Positions 1-6,868 of a DNA stretch of 6,980 nucleotides are shown here, piece by piece; position 1 is the stretch's first letter; the number at the start of each line of letters is the position of its first letter. Under the pieces are notes generated by a model that worked only from the letters and a program-made list of their open reading frames with translations, searched no databases and was not told the DNA's origin. The translations under genes and the position numbers were made by a program. Location: contig CAJPNS010000094.1 of NCBI GenBank assembly GCA_905372135.1, positions 1 through 6,980 of the forward strand, in the 5' to 3' direction. This stretch comes from Porphyromonadaceae bacterium. GTDB taxonomy: Bacteria; Bacteroidota; Bacteroidia; Bacteroidales; Paludibacteraceae.

Positions 1-31
1 TTTTTAAGACAGCGATTATATAGAAAAATAG

Positions 32-39
32 TAAATTTG
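32..39 (+). promoter_or_regulatory. Probable -7 element of the parA promoter
   Basis: The octamer TAAATTTG fits the Bacteroidota -7 consensus TAnnTTTG. Transcription would begin a few bases past it, leaving a leader of about 25-30 bases before the parA ATG at 73. No clean TTTG -33 box is visible at the expected distance, because the T-run at 1-5 is only a partial match and lies at the window edge. The assignment rests on the -7 box and its position alone. Confidence 0.45.
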
Positions 40-72
40 CCAGATAGTATTTATTTAACAGTCACACTTAAT

Positions 73-849
73 ATGGGGAAAATTATTGCCTTAGCAAATC
101 AGAAAGGTGGTGTAGGTAAGACTACTACGAGTATCAACCTTGCCGCCTCGTTAGCCTCGTTGGGTAAAAAAGTCTTGGTTGTAGACGCCGACCCACAAGC
201 AAATACTTCGTCGGGGTTGGGTATAGACGTAGCAAACATCAAAACGACTATATATGAGTGCCTTGCCGATGATATCGATCCGAAAACGGCAATACTGAAA
301 ACCGATTTCAAAGACTTAGACCTCATTCCTTCGCATATCAACTTGGTAGGTGCAGAGATAGAGATGATAGAGATAGACGACCGCGAAAAAAGGCTCAAAA
401 ACGTATTGAATATCATAAAGCCCGACTACGACTATATCCTTATCGACTGCGCCCCGTCGCTCGGACTGATAGTGGTCAACTGTCTGACGGCTGCCGATAG
501 CGTAATTATCCCCGTACAATGCGAGTATTTTGCCCTCGAAGGAATCGGTAAACTACTCAATACCATAAAGATAATAAAAAACAAACTAAATCCAGACCTT
601 AATATCGAAGGCTTTTTGCTCACTATGTACGATTCTCGTTTGCGTTATGCCAATCAGGTGGCAAATGAGGTAAGAAACCATTTCGGCGACTTGGTATTCG
701 ACACGATGATTACAAGAAACGTAAAACTATCTGAATCAACATCGTACGGACAACCCGTAATGGTTTACGATAAAGAATCGAAAGGCTCTACCGATTATAT
801 CAGATTAGCTAACGAATTGATAGATAGAAACAACAAAAAAAGTCAATAA
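73..849 (+). CDS. parA: Chromosome-partitioning ATPase ParA (Soj)
   Basis: This is a 258-residue ParA/Soj-type ATPase of the MinD/Mrp family. With ParB it segregates newly replicated chromosome origins, forming ATP-dependent dimers that bind nucleoid DNA until ParB stimulates hydrolysis. The deviant Walker A motif KGGVGKTTT begins at K11, with signature lysine K11 and catalytic-loop K16. The A' motif VVDADPQAN holds D38 and D40, and Walker B ILIDCAPS holds D125. The C-terminal RNVKLSES segment is typical of the family. There is no N-terminal helix-turn-helix domain, so it resembles the short chromosomal Soj type rather than P1-like plasmid ParA. I chose the ATG at 73. An in-frame TTG at 37 would add 12 unconserved residues, and it lies within the putative -7 promoter box. 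parB follows after 10 bases, so the two are co-transcribed. The protein appears complete, with every key residue present. Confidence 0.96.
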   Translation: MGKIIALANQKGGVGKTTTSINLAASLASLGKKVLVVDADPQANTSSGLGIDVANIKTTIYECLADDIDPKTAILKTDFKDLDLIPSHINLVGAEIEMIEIDDREKRLKNVLNIIKPDYDYILIDCAPSLGLIVVNCLTAADSVIIPVQCEYFALEGIGKLLNTIKIIKNKLNPDLNIEGFLLTMYDSRLRYANQVANEVRNHFGDLVFDTMITRNVKLSESTSYGQPVMVYDKESKGSTDYIRLANELIDRNNKKSQ

Positions 850-859
850 ACCACATACG

Positions 860-1741
860 ATGAAAAAACAAGCATTAGGAAGAGGTCTCAATGCACTGAT
901 AAATACCGAAGAGGTAAAGACAGAAGGCAGTACCAATATCAATGAGATTGATATTGAGCTGATTGAGGCTAATCCCAATCAACCACGAACAGACTTCGAC
1001 GAAGACGAATTGGCAGAACTATCGGACTCCATAAAAGAGGTCGGAATAATCACTCCCATAACTCTGAGAAAGATAGATGAGTCTCACTATCAGATTATTG
1101 CAGGTGAGCGTCGCTATAGAGCTGCGAAGATGGCAGGCCTCGAGAAAATGCCCGCATACATACGTACCGCCAACGACGAACAGACACAAGTAATGGCTCT
1201 GATAGAAAACATCCAAAGAGCAGACTTAAACGCTATGGATATAGCCCTTGGTTATCAGAAGGCTATGACCGATTTCGACCTTACTCAAGAAAAGTTGAGC
1301 CATAAAATCGGTAAAAATCGTGCTACTATCGCCAATTTTCTCAGACTGCTCAAGCTACCGGCAGAGATACAGTTGGGGCTCAGAGACAGGAAGATAGATA
1401 TGGGGCACGCCAAAGCCATATTGGGTTTGAGCGACAATACCACTGCACAAATAAAAGTGTATCACGAAGTTATCAACAACAACCTGAGTGTAAGAGATAC
1501 CGAAGCATTGGTAAAAAAAATATCCTTAAAAGGCGATACCGCTGCTATCGGTAGCGCTAAGACGCCTCGATTCGTGTCGGAAGAGTACACCAAGCTCAAA
1601 GATGAGCTTACACAACTCTTCAACACAAGAGTAAGCCTACAATACAATGAGCAAGGTAAAGGGAAAATATCGTTGTCGTTCGACTCAGACGACGATCTAA
1701 TGCGAATAATGTCGATTTTAGATAAACTTAAAATAGATTGA
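860..1741 (+). CDS. parB: Chromosome-partitioning protein ParB (Spo0J), parS-binding CTPase clamp
   Basis: This is a 293-residue ParB/Spo0J protein that binds parS sites near the origin, uses CTP to close into a sliding DNA clamp, and stimulates ParA ATPase. The N-terminus carries the conserved LGRGLNALI stretch (residues 6-14), the ParA-contacting peptide with R8. The ParB/Srx-like CTP-binding domain spans about 28-120 and includes NPNQPR (38-43), GERRYRA (82-88) and ENIQR (116-120). A helix-turn-helix lies near 141-167 (LTQEKLSHKIGKNRATIANF). The C-terminal region, about 240-293, would be the dimerisation domain. It is the second gene of the unit, and its TGA stop overlaps the TTG start of the next gene. 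No parS-like 16-mer palindrome is visible in the window, so its binding sites lie elsewhere. Length and motifs indicate an intact chromosomal ParB. Confidence 0.96.
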   Translation: MKKQALGRGLNALINTEEVKTEGSTNINEIDIELIEANPNQPRTDFDEDELAELSDSIKEVGIITPITLRKIDESHYQIIAGERRYRAAKMAGLEKMPAYIRTANDEQTQVMALIENIQRADLNAMDIALGYQKAMTDFDLTQEKLSHKIGKNRATIANFLRLLKLPAEIQLGLRDRKIDMGHAKAILGLSDNTTAQIKVYHEVINNNLSVRDTEALVKKISLKGDTAAIGSAKTPRFVSEEYTKLKDELTQLFNTRVSLQYNEQGKGKISLSFDSDDDLMRIMSILDKLKID

Positions 1742-2466
1742 AGTACAAAATAAGAGTATTGTTGTTTGTAGCTGCAGCATGCATTGTATCGAGCGATGTG
1801 GAGGGGATAAACATTTTTTCGTATTCCGCAGATACCACAGATACAAATGTCGGCAAAGCGTTTGCGTATCGAAACGATTCTATTACACTGATTACCGCCG
1901 ATACCGTAATACAAGGCAGCAACATACGTTCAATCACTCCCTTCGATAGTGGCGATAGTATCTCTATCGGCATCAAATCGAAGAAAAAACTATTTGTTCC
2001 TTCGCCCGACAAGGCTATGTGGTATGGGCTTATTTTCCCCGGACTGGGGCAGATATACAATCGTAGATATTGGAAATTGCCTATCGTATACGGTGGATTT
2101 GTTGGTTTAGCATACGGTATCAGTTGGCACGATAAATACTATCGGCAGTATCGGCAATACTACAGAGATATTACCGATACCAACCCAAACACAAAAAGTT
2201 ACGAAGAGCTATACAATAAATACGGCTCAAGTGCCGTTACAGAATCGCAAATCAAAGACTATATGGACAATTTACGACGTTATCGCGACCTATATATAAT
2301 AGGTACGGTAGCTTTTTATGCTATAACAGTGTTAGATGCCTTTGTAGATGCCTCTTTGGCAAATTTCGACATTTCGCCCGATTTATCTATGAGGCTGTCT
2401 GCTACTATGTTACCCGATTGCGATAAATCCGTAAAGCCGGCTATGAGATTAAATATTAGTTTTTAA
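1738..2466 (+). CDS. DUF5683 family envelope protein of unknown function
   Basis: This 242-residue protein matches what I recall of DUF5683, a family found in Bacteroidota just downstream of parAB; its function is unknown to me. The start is an inferred TTG that overlaps the parB TGA as TTGA. It is favoured because the first residues then form a signal-like sequence: basic MKYKIR followed by the hydrophobic LLFVAAACIV. C15 might be lipidated, but the context AAAC is not a good lipobox. Residues 24-85 are a Ser/Thr/Asp-rich variable segment. The conserved domain begins near PSPDKAMWYGLIFPGLGQIYNRRYWKLPIVYGG (88-120), followed by a hydrophobic stretch, a Tyr/Arg-rich loop (about 130-180), another hydrophobic segment (about 186-204), and the conserved end VDASLANFDISPDLSMRL. 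It is therefore probably an inner-membrane protein with two or three membrane segments. Tight coupling to parB suggests coordinated synthesis but does not prove a role in segregation. Confidence 0.85.
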   Translation: MKYKIRVLLFVAAACIVSSDVEGINIFSYSADTTDTNVGKAFAYRNDSITLITADTVIQGSNIRSITPFDSGDSISIGIKSKKKLFVPSPDKAMWYGLIFPGLGQIYNRRYWKLPIVYGGFVGLAYGISWHDKYYRQYRQYYRDITDTNPNTKSYEELYNKYGSSAVTESQIKDYMDNLRRYRDLYIIGTVAFYAITVLDAFVDASLANFDISPDLSMRLSATMLPDCDKSVKPAMRLNISF

Positions 2467-2516
2467 AAGTTTTGTGTATTGTTGAATCTAAATATATTTA
2501 AATGCGTTAAGTTATT

Positions 2517-3848
2517 ATGGTAAGGAAGAGTATTGTATTGTTATTGTTTATAAGTGTCGTCATCTGTCGGAATACGTATGCCAACAACGATAAGAAAAAC
2601 ATTTGGGCTAAATACCAACCGATAAATATCGATACGGTAGTAATAGTGCCTACCGACTACGAAAAGGCTATATTCGACTTTATGAACGAATGGTATATCA
2701 AAAAAACGGAAAAATCGAAATGCAAGAGAGATAGCTTAATGCCTGTGTTTTACGACGATAAAACATATATCGATCGTTTGCAAAAACTTCCGTATCGTAT
2801 CGAAATGCCATACAACAACGTAGTACGATTGTTTATAAATAAATATGCCGAACGCATAAGACAAGTAGAATATATGACCGGACTCGGAGAGAGGTACTAT
2901 TTTGCTATATTCGAACACGCTTTGGCTAAATACGACTTACCTTTGGAACTCAGATTCTTACCCATCATCGAATCGGCTCTTAACCCCAAAGCTATTTCGA
3001 GCGCAGGAGCCGGCGGATTGTGGCAATTTATGATTGGAACGGGCAAAATGTACGACCTGGAAATCAATTCTTTAGTCGACGACAGATTCGACCCCAGAAA
3101 GTCGTCGGATGCTGCAGCTCGCTATCTGAGAGACCTTTACACCATTTACGACGACTGGCATCTGGTAATAGCCGCCTACAACTGCGGTCCGGGCAACGTG
3201 GCACGCGCCATCAGGAAATCGGGCGGAAAAACGGGATATTGGGAAATCTATCCGTATCTGCCGAAAGAGACTCGCGGATACGTACCTATCTTTATAGCAG
3301 CAAATTACATTATGAACTATTACAATAAACATAATGTATGCCCGGCGATACCTACCTTCATACAGACAACCGACACTGTAGTAATAAACAAACGCCTTCA
3401 CCTGATGCAAGTAGCTAATATACTGAACATTCCAATCGAAGAGCTGCGCTTTTACAACCCTCAGTATAAACGAGATATAATTCCCGGAGATATAAAGCCT
3501 TACAGCATAGTGTTGCCAATGAATAAGATTCAGGAGTTTGCAAACAATATCGACAGCATATTCGCACACAACGCCGAAAATCTTACGAAAAAACAAGTGA
3601 TAGCCGAACCTGCTACTGCACAACACGATAGCACACAATCAAATACCAAATCCAAGTCCAAGTCTAAATCGAAATCCAAGTCTAAAACAGATAAATCGTC
3701 GGCTAACACGTCGCATAAAGTGCAGAAAGGTGAAAACCTGAGTACTATCGCACGCAAACACAATACAACCGTAGCAAAAATCAAAAAAGCCAATGGCTTA
3801 TCTTCCGACAACATCAGAGAGGGACAACGGCTAAAAATACCTAAATAA
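2517..3848 (+). CDS. mltD: MltD-like lytic murein transglycosylase with LysM repeats
   Basis: This 443-residue secreted enzyme should cleave the MurNAc-GlcNAc bond of peptidoglycan, forming 1,6-anhydro-MurNAc ends. A signal peptide spans residues 1 to about 22, with a likely cut after TYA. A family-specific N-terminal region follows, then an SLT domain (about 125-250). This domain has the catalytic glutamate E152 in PIIESALNPKA, the GGLWQFM motif (166-172) and AAYNCGPGNV (from 219). Residues about 285-337 look like a degenerate first LysM, with HLMQVANILNIPIEELRFYNP and a PYSIVLP end. A clear LysM is at 400-443 (HKVQKGENLSTIARKHN... to LKIPK). Between them lies a low-complexity linker with a K(SK)6 run at 378-390. 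The gene begins 50 bases after the DUF5683 gene and may share its transcript. TTTG at 2471 and TATATTTA at 2493 form a weak promoter-like pair in the gap. The mltD name reflects domain order only, and no lipobox is seen. Confidence 0.92.
   Translation: MVRKSIVLLLFISVVICRNTYANNDKKNIWAKYQPINIDTVVIVPTDYEKAIFDFMNEWYIKKTEKSKCKRDSLMPVFYDDKTYIDRLQKLPYRIEMPYNNVVRLFINKYAERIRQVEYMTGLGERYYFAIFEHALAKYDLPLELRFLPIIESALNPKAISSAGAGGLWQFMIGTGKMYDLEINSLVDDRFDPRKSSDAAARYLRDLYTIYDDWHLVIAAYNCGPGNVARAIRKSGGKTGYWEIYPYLPKETRGYVPIFIAANYIMNYYNKHNVCPAIPTFIQTTDTVVINKRLHLMQVANILNIPIEELRFYNPQYKRDIIPGDIKPYSIVLPMNKIQEFANNIDSIFAHNAENLTKKQVIAEPATAQHDSTQSNTKSKSKSKSKSKSKTDKSSANTSHKVQKGENLSTIARKHNTTVAKIKKANGLSSDNIREGQRLKIPK
3648..3686 (+). 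repeat. In-frame hexanucleotide tandem repeat encoding a Lys-Ser linker
   Basis: Imperfect copies of a six-base unit (AAR TCN) encode alternating lysine and serine, residues 378-390 of the transglycosylase. The 12-mer TCCAAGTCTAAA occurs twice, at 3657-3668 and 3675-3686, which suggests slippage or duplication. Changes in copy number would keep the frame and alter only the length of the basic linker before the C-terminal LysM. Confidence 0.85.
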
Positions 3849-3925
3849 ACAAATGTACGTCAACTGATTACACACACAACCAATATCAATATGATATACA
3901 TCTATTTGCGTAATAATCGTATACA

Positions 3926-3957
3926 TTTGGCAATTAACTAAAAAAGACGTACCTTTG
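3926..3957 (+). promoter_or_regulatory. Bacteroidota-type promoter for rplO-secY
   Basis: A TTTG -33 box at 3926-3929 is followed after exactly 20 bases by TACCTTTG at 3950-3957, a full match to the TTTG-N(17-23)-TAnnTTTG consensus for the primary sigma factor of this phylum. Transcription would start near 3963-3966, giving a leader of about 65 bases that is very A/T-rich, with no Shine-Dalgarno motif before the ATG at 4030. A second -7-like octamer, TACATTTG, lies at 3922-3929 and shares its last four bases with the -33 box. It has no properly spaced partner: the TTTG at 3905-3908 is only 13 bases away. Confidence 0.75.
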
Positions 3958-4029
3958 CAGACTATTTTTGATAAAACACGATAAGTAGCAATAACAGTTT
4001 AATTAATAATAATTTAAATACAAAACACA

Positions 4030-4479
4030 ATGAATTTAAGTAACATCAAACCGGCAGCAGGTTCGGTAAAAACGAACAAAAGATTAGGTCGTGGTGTTGC
4101 ATCAGGCAAGGGTGGAACATCTACCCGTGGGCACAAAGGTGCAAAGTCGCGTTCGGGTTATTCTCGTAAAATAGGTTTCGAAGGCGGTCAGATGCCATTG
4201 CAACGTCGTCTACCGAAATTCGGATTCAATCCTATCTCGAGAACAGAATACAAAGGTATTAATCTATTTGCTTTACAGGCTCTTGCAGACGAAAAGAAAC
4301 TCAATGCAGTTTCCGTACAGACTCTTATTGAAGCAGGTATGATAAGCAAAAAGCAGAAAGTAAAAATCCTGGCAAAAGGAGAATTGACCGCCAAACTCAA
4401 CGTAGAGGCTCACGCTTTCTCTAAAACAGCTCAGGAGGCTATCGAAAAAGCAGGTGGAACCGTTAAAATCGTAGAATAA
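4030..4479 (+). CDS. rplO: 50S ribosomal protein L15
   Basis: This 149-residue protein is bacterial L15 (uL15), a late-assembling 50S subunit protein that binds 23S rRNA. The N-terminal half is the usual Gly/Arg/Lys-rich extension with RLGRGVASGKGGTSTRGHKG (18-37) and FEGGQMPLQRRLPKFGF (50-66). The C-terminal half holds the family signature from about 112 onward (KILAKGELTAKLNVEAHAFSKTAQEAIEKAGG). The length is normal and the gene intact. Its TAA stop shares one base with the secY ATG (TAATG), the usual coupled arrangement. In most bacteria rpmD (L30) lies directly upstream. Here the 181 upstream bases contain only AT-rich sequence and a promoter, so rplO leads its own transcription unit. Confidence 0.98.
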   Translation: MNLSNIKPAAGSVKTNKRLGRGVASGKGGTSTRGHKGAKSRSGYSRKIGFEGGQMPLQRRLPKFGFNPISRTEYKGINLFALQALADEKKLNAVSVQTLIEAGMISKKQKVKILAKGELTAKLNVEAHAFSKTAQEAIEKAGGTVKIVE

Positions 4480-5831
4480 TGAAAATTATCGAAACCATTA
4501 AAAATATCTGGAAGATAGAAGACCTACGCACAAAACTGGGTATAACTCTCTTGTTTATACTAATTTATCGCTTTGGCTCTTTTATTGTACTTCCGGGTAT
4601 AGACCCATCGTATCTGGCATCGCTCAAACAACAGACCTCAGGCGGTCTGCTCTCGTTGCTCGATATGTTTTCGGGGGGAGCATTCTCCAATGCATCGATA
4701 TTTGCCTTGGGTATAATGCCTTATATCTCTGCATCAATCGTGGTGCAACTGCTCGGTATTGCCGTTCCTTACTTCCAAAAGATGCAAAAAGAGGGTGAAA
4801 GCGGACGCCGAAAAATCAACCAGATAACTCGTTATCTCACAGTGGCTATACTGCTTTTCCAAGGTCCGTCTTATTTGGTAAACCTCAAAGTACAGATAGG
4901 TCAGGTTATGGGAGGCATCCCCGACGCTCTCAATAGCTTCTGGGGCTTCACATTGCCGTCGATAATAATACTTTGTGCCGGTTCTATGTTTGTAATGTGG
5001 CTCGGAGAACGAATAACCGACAAAGGCATAGGCAACGGTATATCAATGCTTATTATGATAGGTATAATCGCCCGTCTACCGCAAGCTATTACTCAAGAGT
5101 TTATCGTAAAACTCGGCGAAAACGGTGCCGGAGGTCCTATTATGTTCCTTATCGAACTTGTAGTATTTGTCGTGGTAATAGCCTTTGCAGTACTTCTGGT
5201 ACAAGGCACACGCAAAATACCCGTACAACAGGCAAAAAGAGTGATCGGCAATAAACAATACGGAGGCGTTCGTCAGTACCTGCCTTTGAAAGTAAATGCC
5301 GCAGGAGTAATGCCTATCATCTTCGCTCAAGCTATAATGATGGTGCCGGTTCTGTTTACTCTTGGTAATCAAGAACCTGGCGGTTTCATACGTGCACTTA
5401 TCAATGTAGAAGGTTTTTGGCACAACTTCATATTAGCTCTGTTTATAATTGCATTCACGTATTTCTATACTGCTATCACGTTCAATCACAATCAGATAGC
5501 CGACGAAATGAAGCGCAACAATAGCTTTATCCCTGGCGTAAAACCCGGAAAACAGACATCGGAATATATCGATATGATAATGTCGAGAATAGTACTACCC
5601 GGTTCTATTTTCTTGGCTCTCATTGCTATTATGCCTGCCTTTGCAAGAATTTTCGGTATCACTACCGGTTTTTCGCAATTCTTCGGTGGCACATCGTTGT
5701 TGATTTTGGTAGGTGTGGTGCTCGATACACTTCAACAAATAGAGTCTCACCTACTTATGAGACACTACGACGGACTCCTAAAATCGGGTAGCCGCATCAA
5801 AGGACGTTCGGGATCGATAGCAGCTTATTGA
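4479..5831 (+). CDS. secY: Preprotein translocase channel subunit SecY
   Basis: This 450-residue protein is SecY, the pore-forming subunit of the SecYEG translocon that exports and inserts proteins across the inner membrane. Ten hydrophobic segments can be placed near residues 17-37, 72-93, 117-134, 158-175, 185-203, 219-242, 274-296, 314-335, 371-391 and 399-417. The first signature, GIMPYISASIVVQLL, is at 78-92. The second, MWLGERITDKGIGNGISMLI, is at 173-192. The cytosolic loops hold basic residues expected to face SecA or the ribosome, such as VQQAKRVIG (249-257), and the conserved GVKPGKQT (353-360). It overlaps rplO by one base and is followed at once by a terminator. The map, infA and rpmJ genes that commonly follow secY are absent. 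Nothing suggests decay, so it is probably the main secY, though a second genomic copy cannot be excluded from this window. Confidence 0.98.
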   Translation: MKIIETIKNIWKIEDLRTKLGITLLFILIYRFGSFIVLPGIDPSYLASLKQQTSGGLLSLLDMFSGGAFSNASIFALGIMPYISASIVVQLLGIAVPYFQKMQKEGESGRRKINQITRYLTVAILLFQGPSYLVNLKVQIGQVMGGIPDALNSFWGFTLPSIIILCAGSMFVMWLGERITDKGIGNGISMLIMIGIIARLPQAITQEFIVKLGENGAGGPIMFLIELVVFVVVIAFAVLLVQGTRKIPVQQAKRVIGNKQYGGVRQYLPLKVNAAGVMPIIFAQAIMMVPVLFTLGNQEPGGFIRALINVEGFWHNFILALFIIAFTYFYTAITFNHNQIADEMKRNNSFIPGVKPGKQTSEYIDMIMSRIVLPGSIFLALIAIMPAFARIFGITTGFSQFFGGTSLLILVGVVLDTLQQIESHLLMRHYDGLLKSGSRIKGRSGSIAAY

Positions 5832-5855
5832 AAGTTACTTGTTAGTTATTAATAG

Positions 5856-5899
5856 AAAAGAGAAACCATATCTACACAGAGGTTTCTCTTTTTTATTTT
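5856..5899. terminator. Intrinsic terminator between convergent secY and radical SAM genes
   Basis: A perfect 12-bp inverted repeat (AAAAGAGAAACC at 5856-5867 pairs with GGTTTCTCTTTT at 5881-5892) encloses a 13-base loop, and a T-rich tract runs on to 5899. It lies 24 bases after the secY stop and fits a rho-independent terminator for rplO-secY. On the minus strand the same hairpin sits one base past the TAA of the radical SAM gene and is followed by CTTTTCTATT, a weaker T-tract, so it may work in both directions. Confidence 0.88.
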
Positions 5900-6843
5900 C
5901 CGATGCTTTCGAACTTACTACCCTGAATGGCACCAAGTTCGGCCATTCGCTTTTCGAGTTTGTGTACAAATTCGAAGTTTTTTATATTCCAATTCGGAGC
6001 AACAAGCCACTCCGACGTCGACTGCGATATAAATCTATCGAGAGCTATATCGGGCGAAAGACGTTCTATAAAATCTATCAGTAAATCAATATATTCATCT
6101 AAAGTAAACAACCGATAACTATCGGGAGCAGCCATATATCGGCTACATAAAACAGTATCTTTAATTATCTGTAACTGATGGATTTTGAGGACATTTATAG
6201 GTAACTGCGATATTTTCAGCGCATGTGTCATAATCTCGTCTCTATCCTCACCCGGCAGCCCCAAAATAAGATGAGCCCCCACCGTGATACCTCGGCGAGC
6301 AGTCTCTTCGATAGCCCACACGGAATCTTCGAATGTATGCCCGCGATTTATCTCTGCCAAAGTCCGATTGCTTGTACTCTCTACGCCATACTCTACCAGC
6401 ACATAACGACTCTTCGAGAGTTCGGCGAAATAGTCGAGCAAAGGCTCCGACACACAATCGGGGCGTGTCCCTACGGCAATACCTATTACGTCGCTATTCG
6501 ATAGTGCCCTAAGGTATTTGTTTTTCAATATATTGATACTCTCATACTCATCGGTATGGCTCTTACCTGCTCCGATATAAGTATTCGTATAACTCTGGAA
6601 ATAAGCTATATACTTTTGCGACTTATATTTACTGAAGAAACGTATCCCCTCCTCTATCTGCTCCTCGATAGATGTAGCCGTATTGCAGTACGACGGCGAA
6701 AAACTATGATTATTGCAATAGATACATCCGCCGATACCTTTGGAACCGTCTCTATTGGGGCAAGTAAAACCCGCATTTACAGATATTTTCTGTACTCGGC
6801 AGCCAAACTGTTTGCTCAATATATCGGTGTATTTATTGTACAT
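5893..6843 (-). CDS. TIGR01212 family radical SAM protein (YhcC-like)
   Basis: This 316-residue protein matches the TIGR01212 radical SAM family, to which E. coli YhcC belongs; its substrate is not known to me. It should bind a 4Fe-4S cluster and cleave S-adenosylmethionine to a 5'-deoxyadenosyl radical. The cluster cysteines are C28, C40 and C43 in the family's unusual wide spacing CX11CX2C (FTCPNRDG... GGCIYC), not the classic CX3CX2C. Preceding C15 in FGCRVQKIS is also typical. Further family blocks are YFQSYTNTY (81-89), GIAVGTRPDC (121-130), VEYGVES (150-156) and GAHLILGLPGE (189-199), the last three marking barrel strands. The C-terminal part, with WLVAPNWNIKNFEFVHKLEKRMAELGAIQG, is the family tail, so the protein is full length. 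The ATG at 6843 fits both the family N-terminus and a short leader from the promoter at 6869-6897. It converges on secY, and its stop codon falls in the T-tract of the secY terminator. Confidence 0.93.
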   Translation of the reverse strand: MYNKYTDILSKQFGCRVQKISVNAGFTCPNRDGSKGIGGCIYCNNHSFSPSYCNTATSIEEQIEEGIRFFSKYKSQKYIAYFQSYTNTYIGAGKSHTDEYESINILKNKYLRALSNSDVIGIAVGTRPDCVSEPLLDYFAELSKSRYVLVEYGVESTSNRTLAEINRGHTFEDSVWAIEETARRGITVGAHLILGLPGEDRDEIMTHALKISQLPINVLKIHQLQIIKDTVLCSRYMAAPDSYRLFTLDEYIDLLIDFIERLSPDIALDRFISQSTSEWLVAPNWNIKNFEFVHKLEKRMAELGAIQGSKFESIGK

Positions 6844-6868
6844 ACGTGCACTATCGTAAAGTAGAGTA

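Noticed and set aside
37..72. Upstream TTG start that would lengthen ParA by 12 residues
   Set aside because: The extra residues are not part of the ParA family, which begins shortly before the Walker A motif. The TTG also falls inside the probable -7 box.
1462..1914. Open minus-strand frame of 150 codons across the parB-DUF5683 junction
   Set aside because: It is antisense to two supported genes, has no known motif and no promoter, and its composition is that of a complementary-strand shadow.
3072..3638. Open minus-strand frame of 188 codons inside the transglycosylase gene
   Set aside because: It lies fully antisense to a well-conserved SLT/LysM gene. Its translation shows no recognisable domain, and it is best explained as a shadow frame.
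3530..3814. Minus-strand frame with an Asp-Leu repeat
   Set aside because: The repeat is simply the reverse reading of the Lys-Ser codons in the transglycosylase linker.
3849..4029. Possible hidden small gene such as rpmD (L30) before rplO
   Set aside because: The spacer is AT-rich with stops in the plus frames and contains promoter elements. No L30-like sequence can be read in it.
5454..5469. Sequence ATTCACGTATTTC resembling half of a parS site
   Set aside because: It matches only the core TTCACGT and lacks the palindromic second half of TGTTTCACGTGAAACA. It lies within secY coding sequence, and no full parS site was found anywhere in the window.
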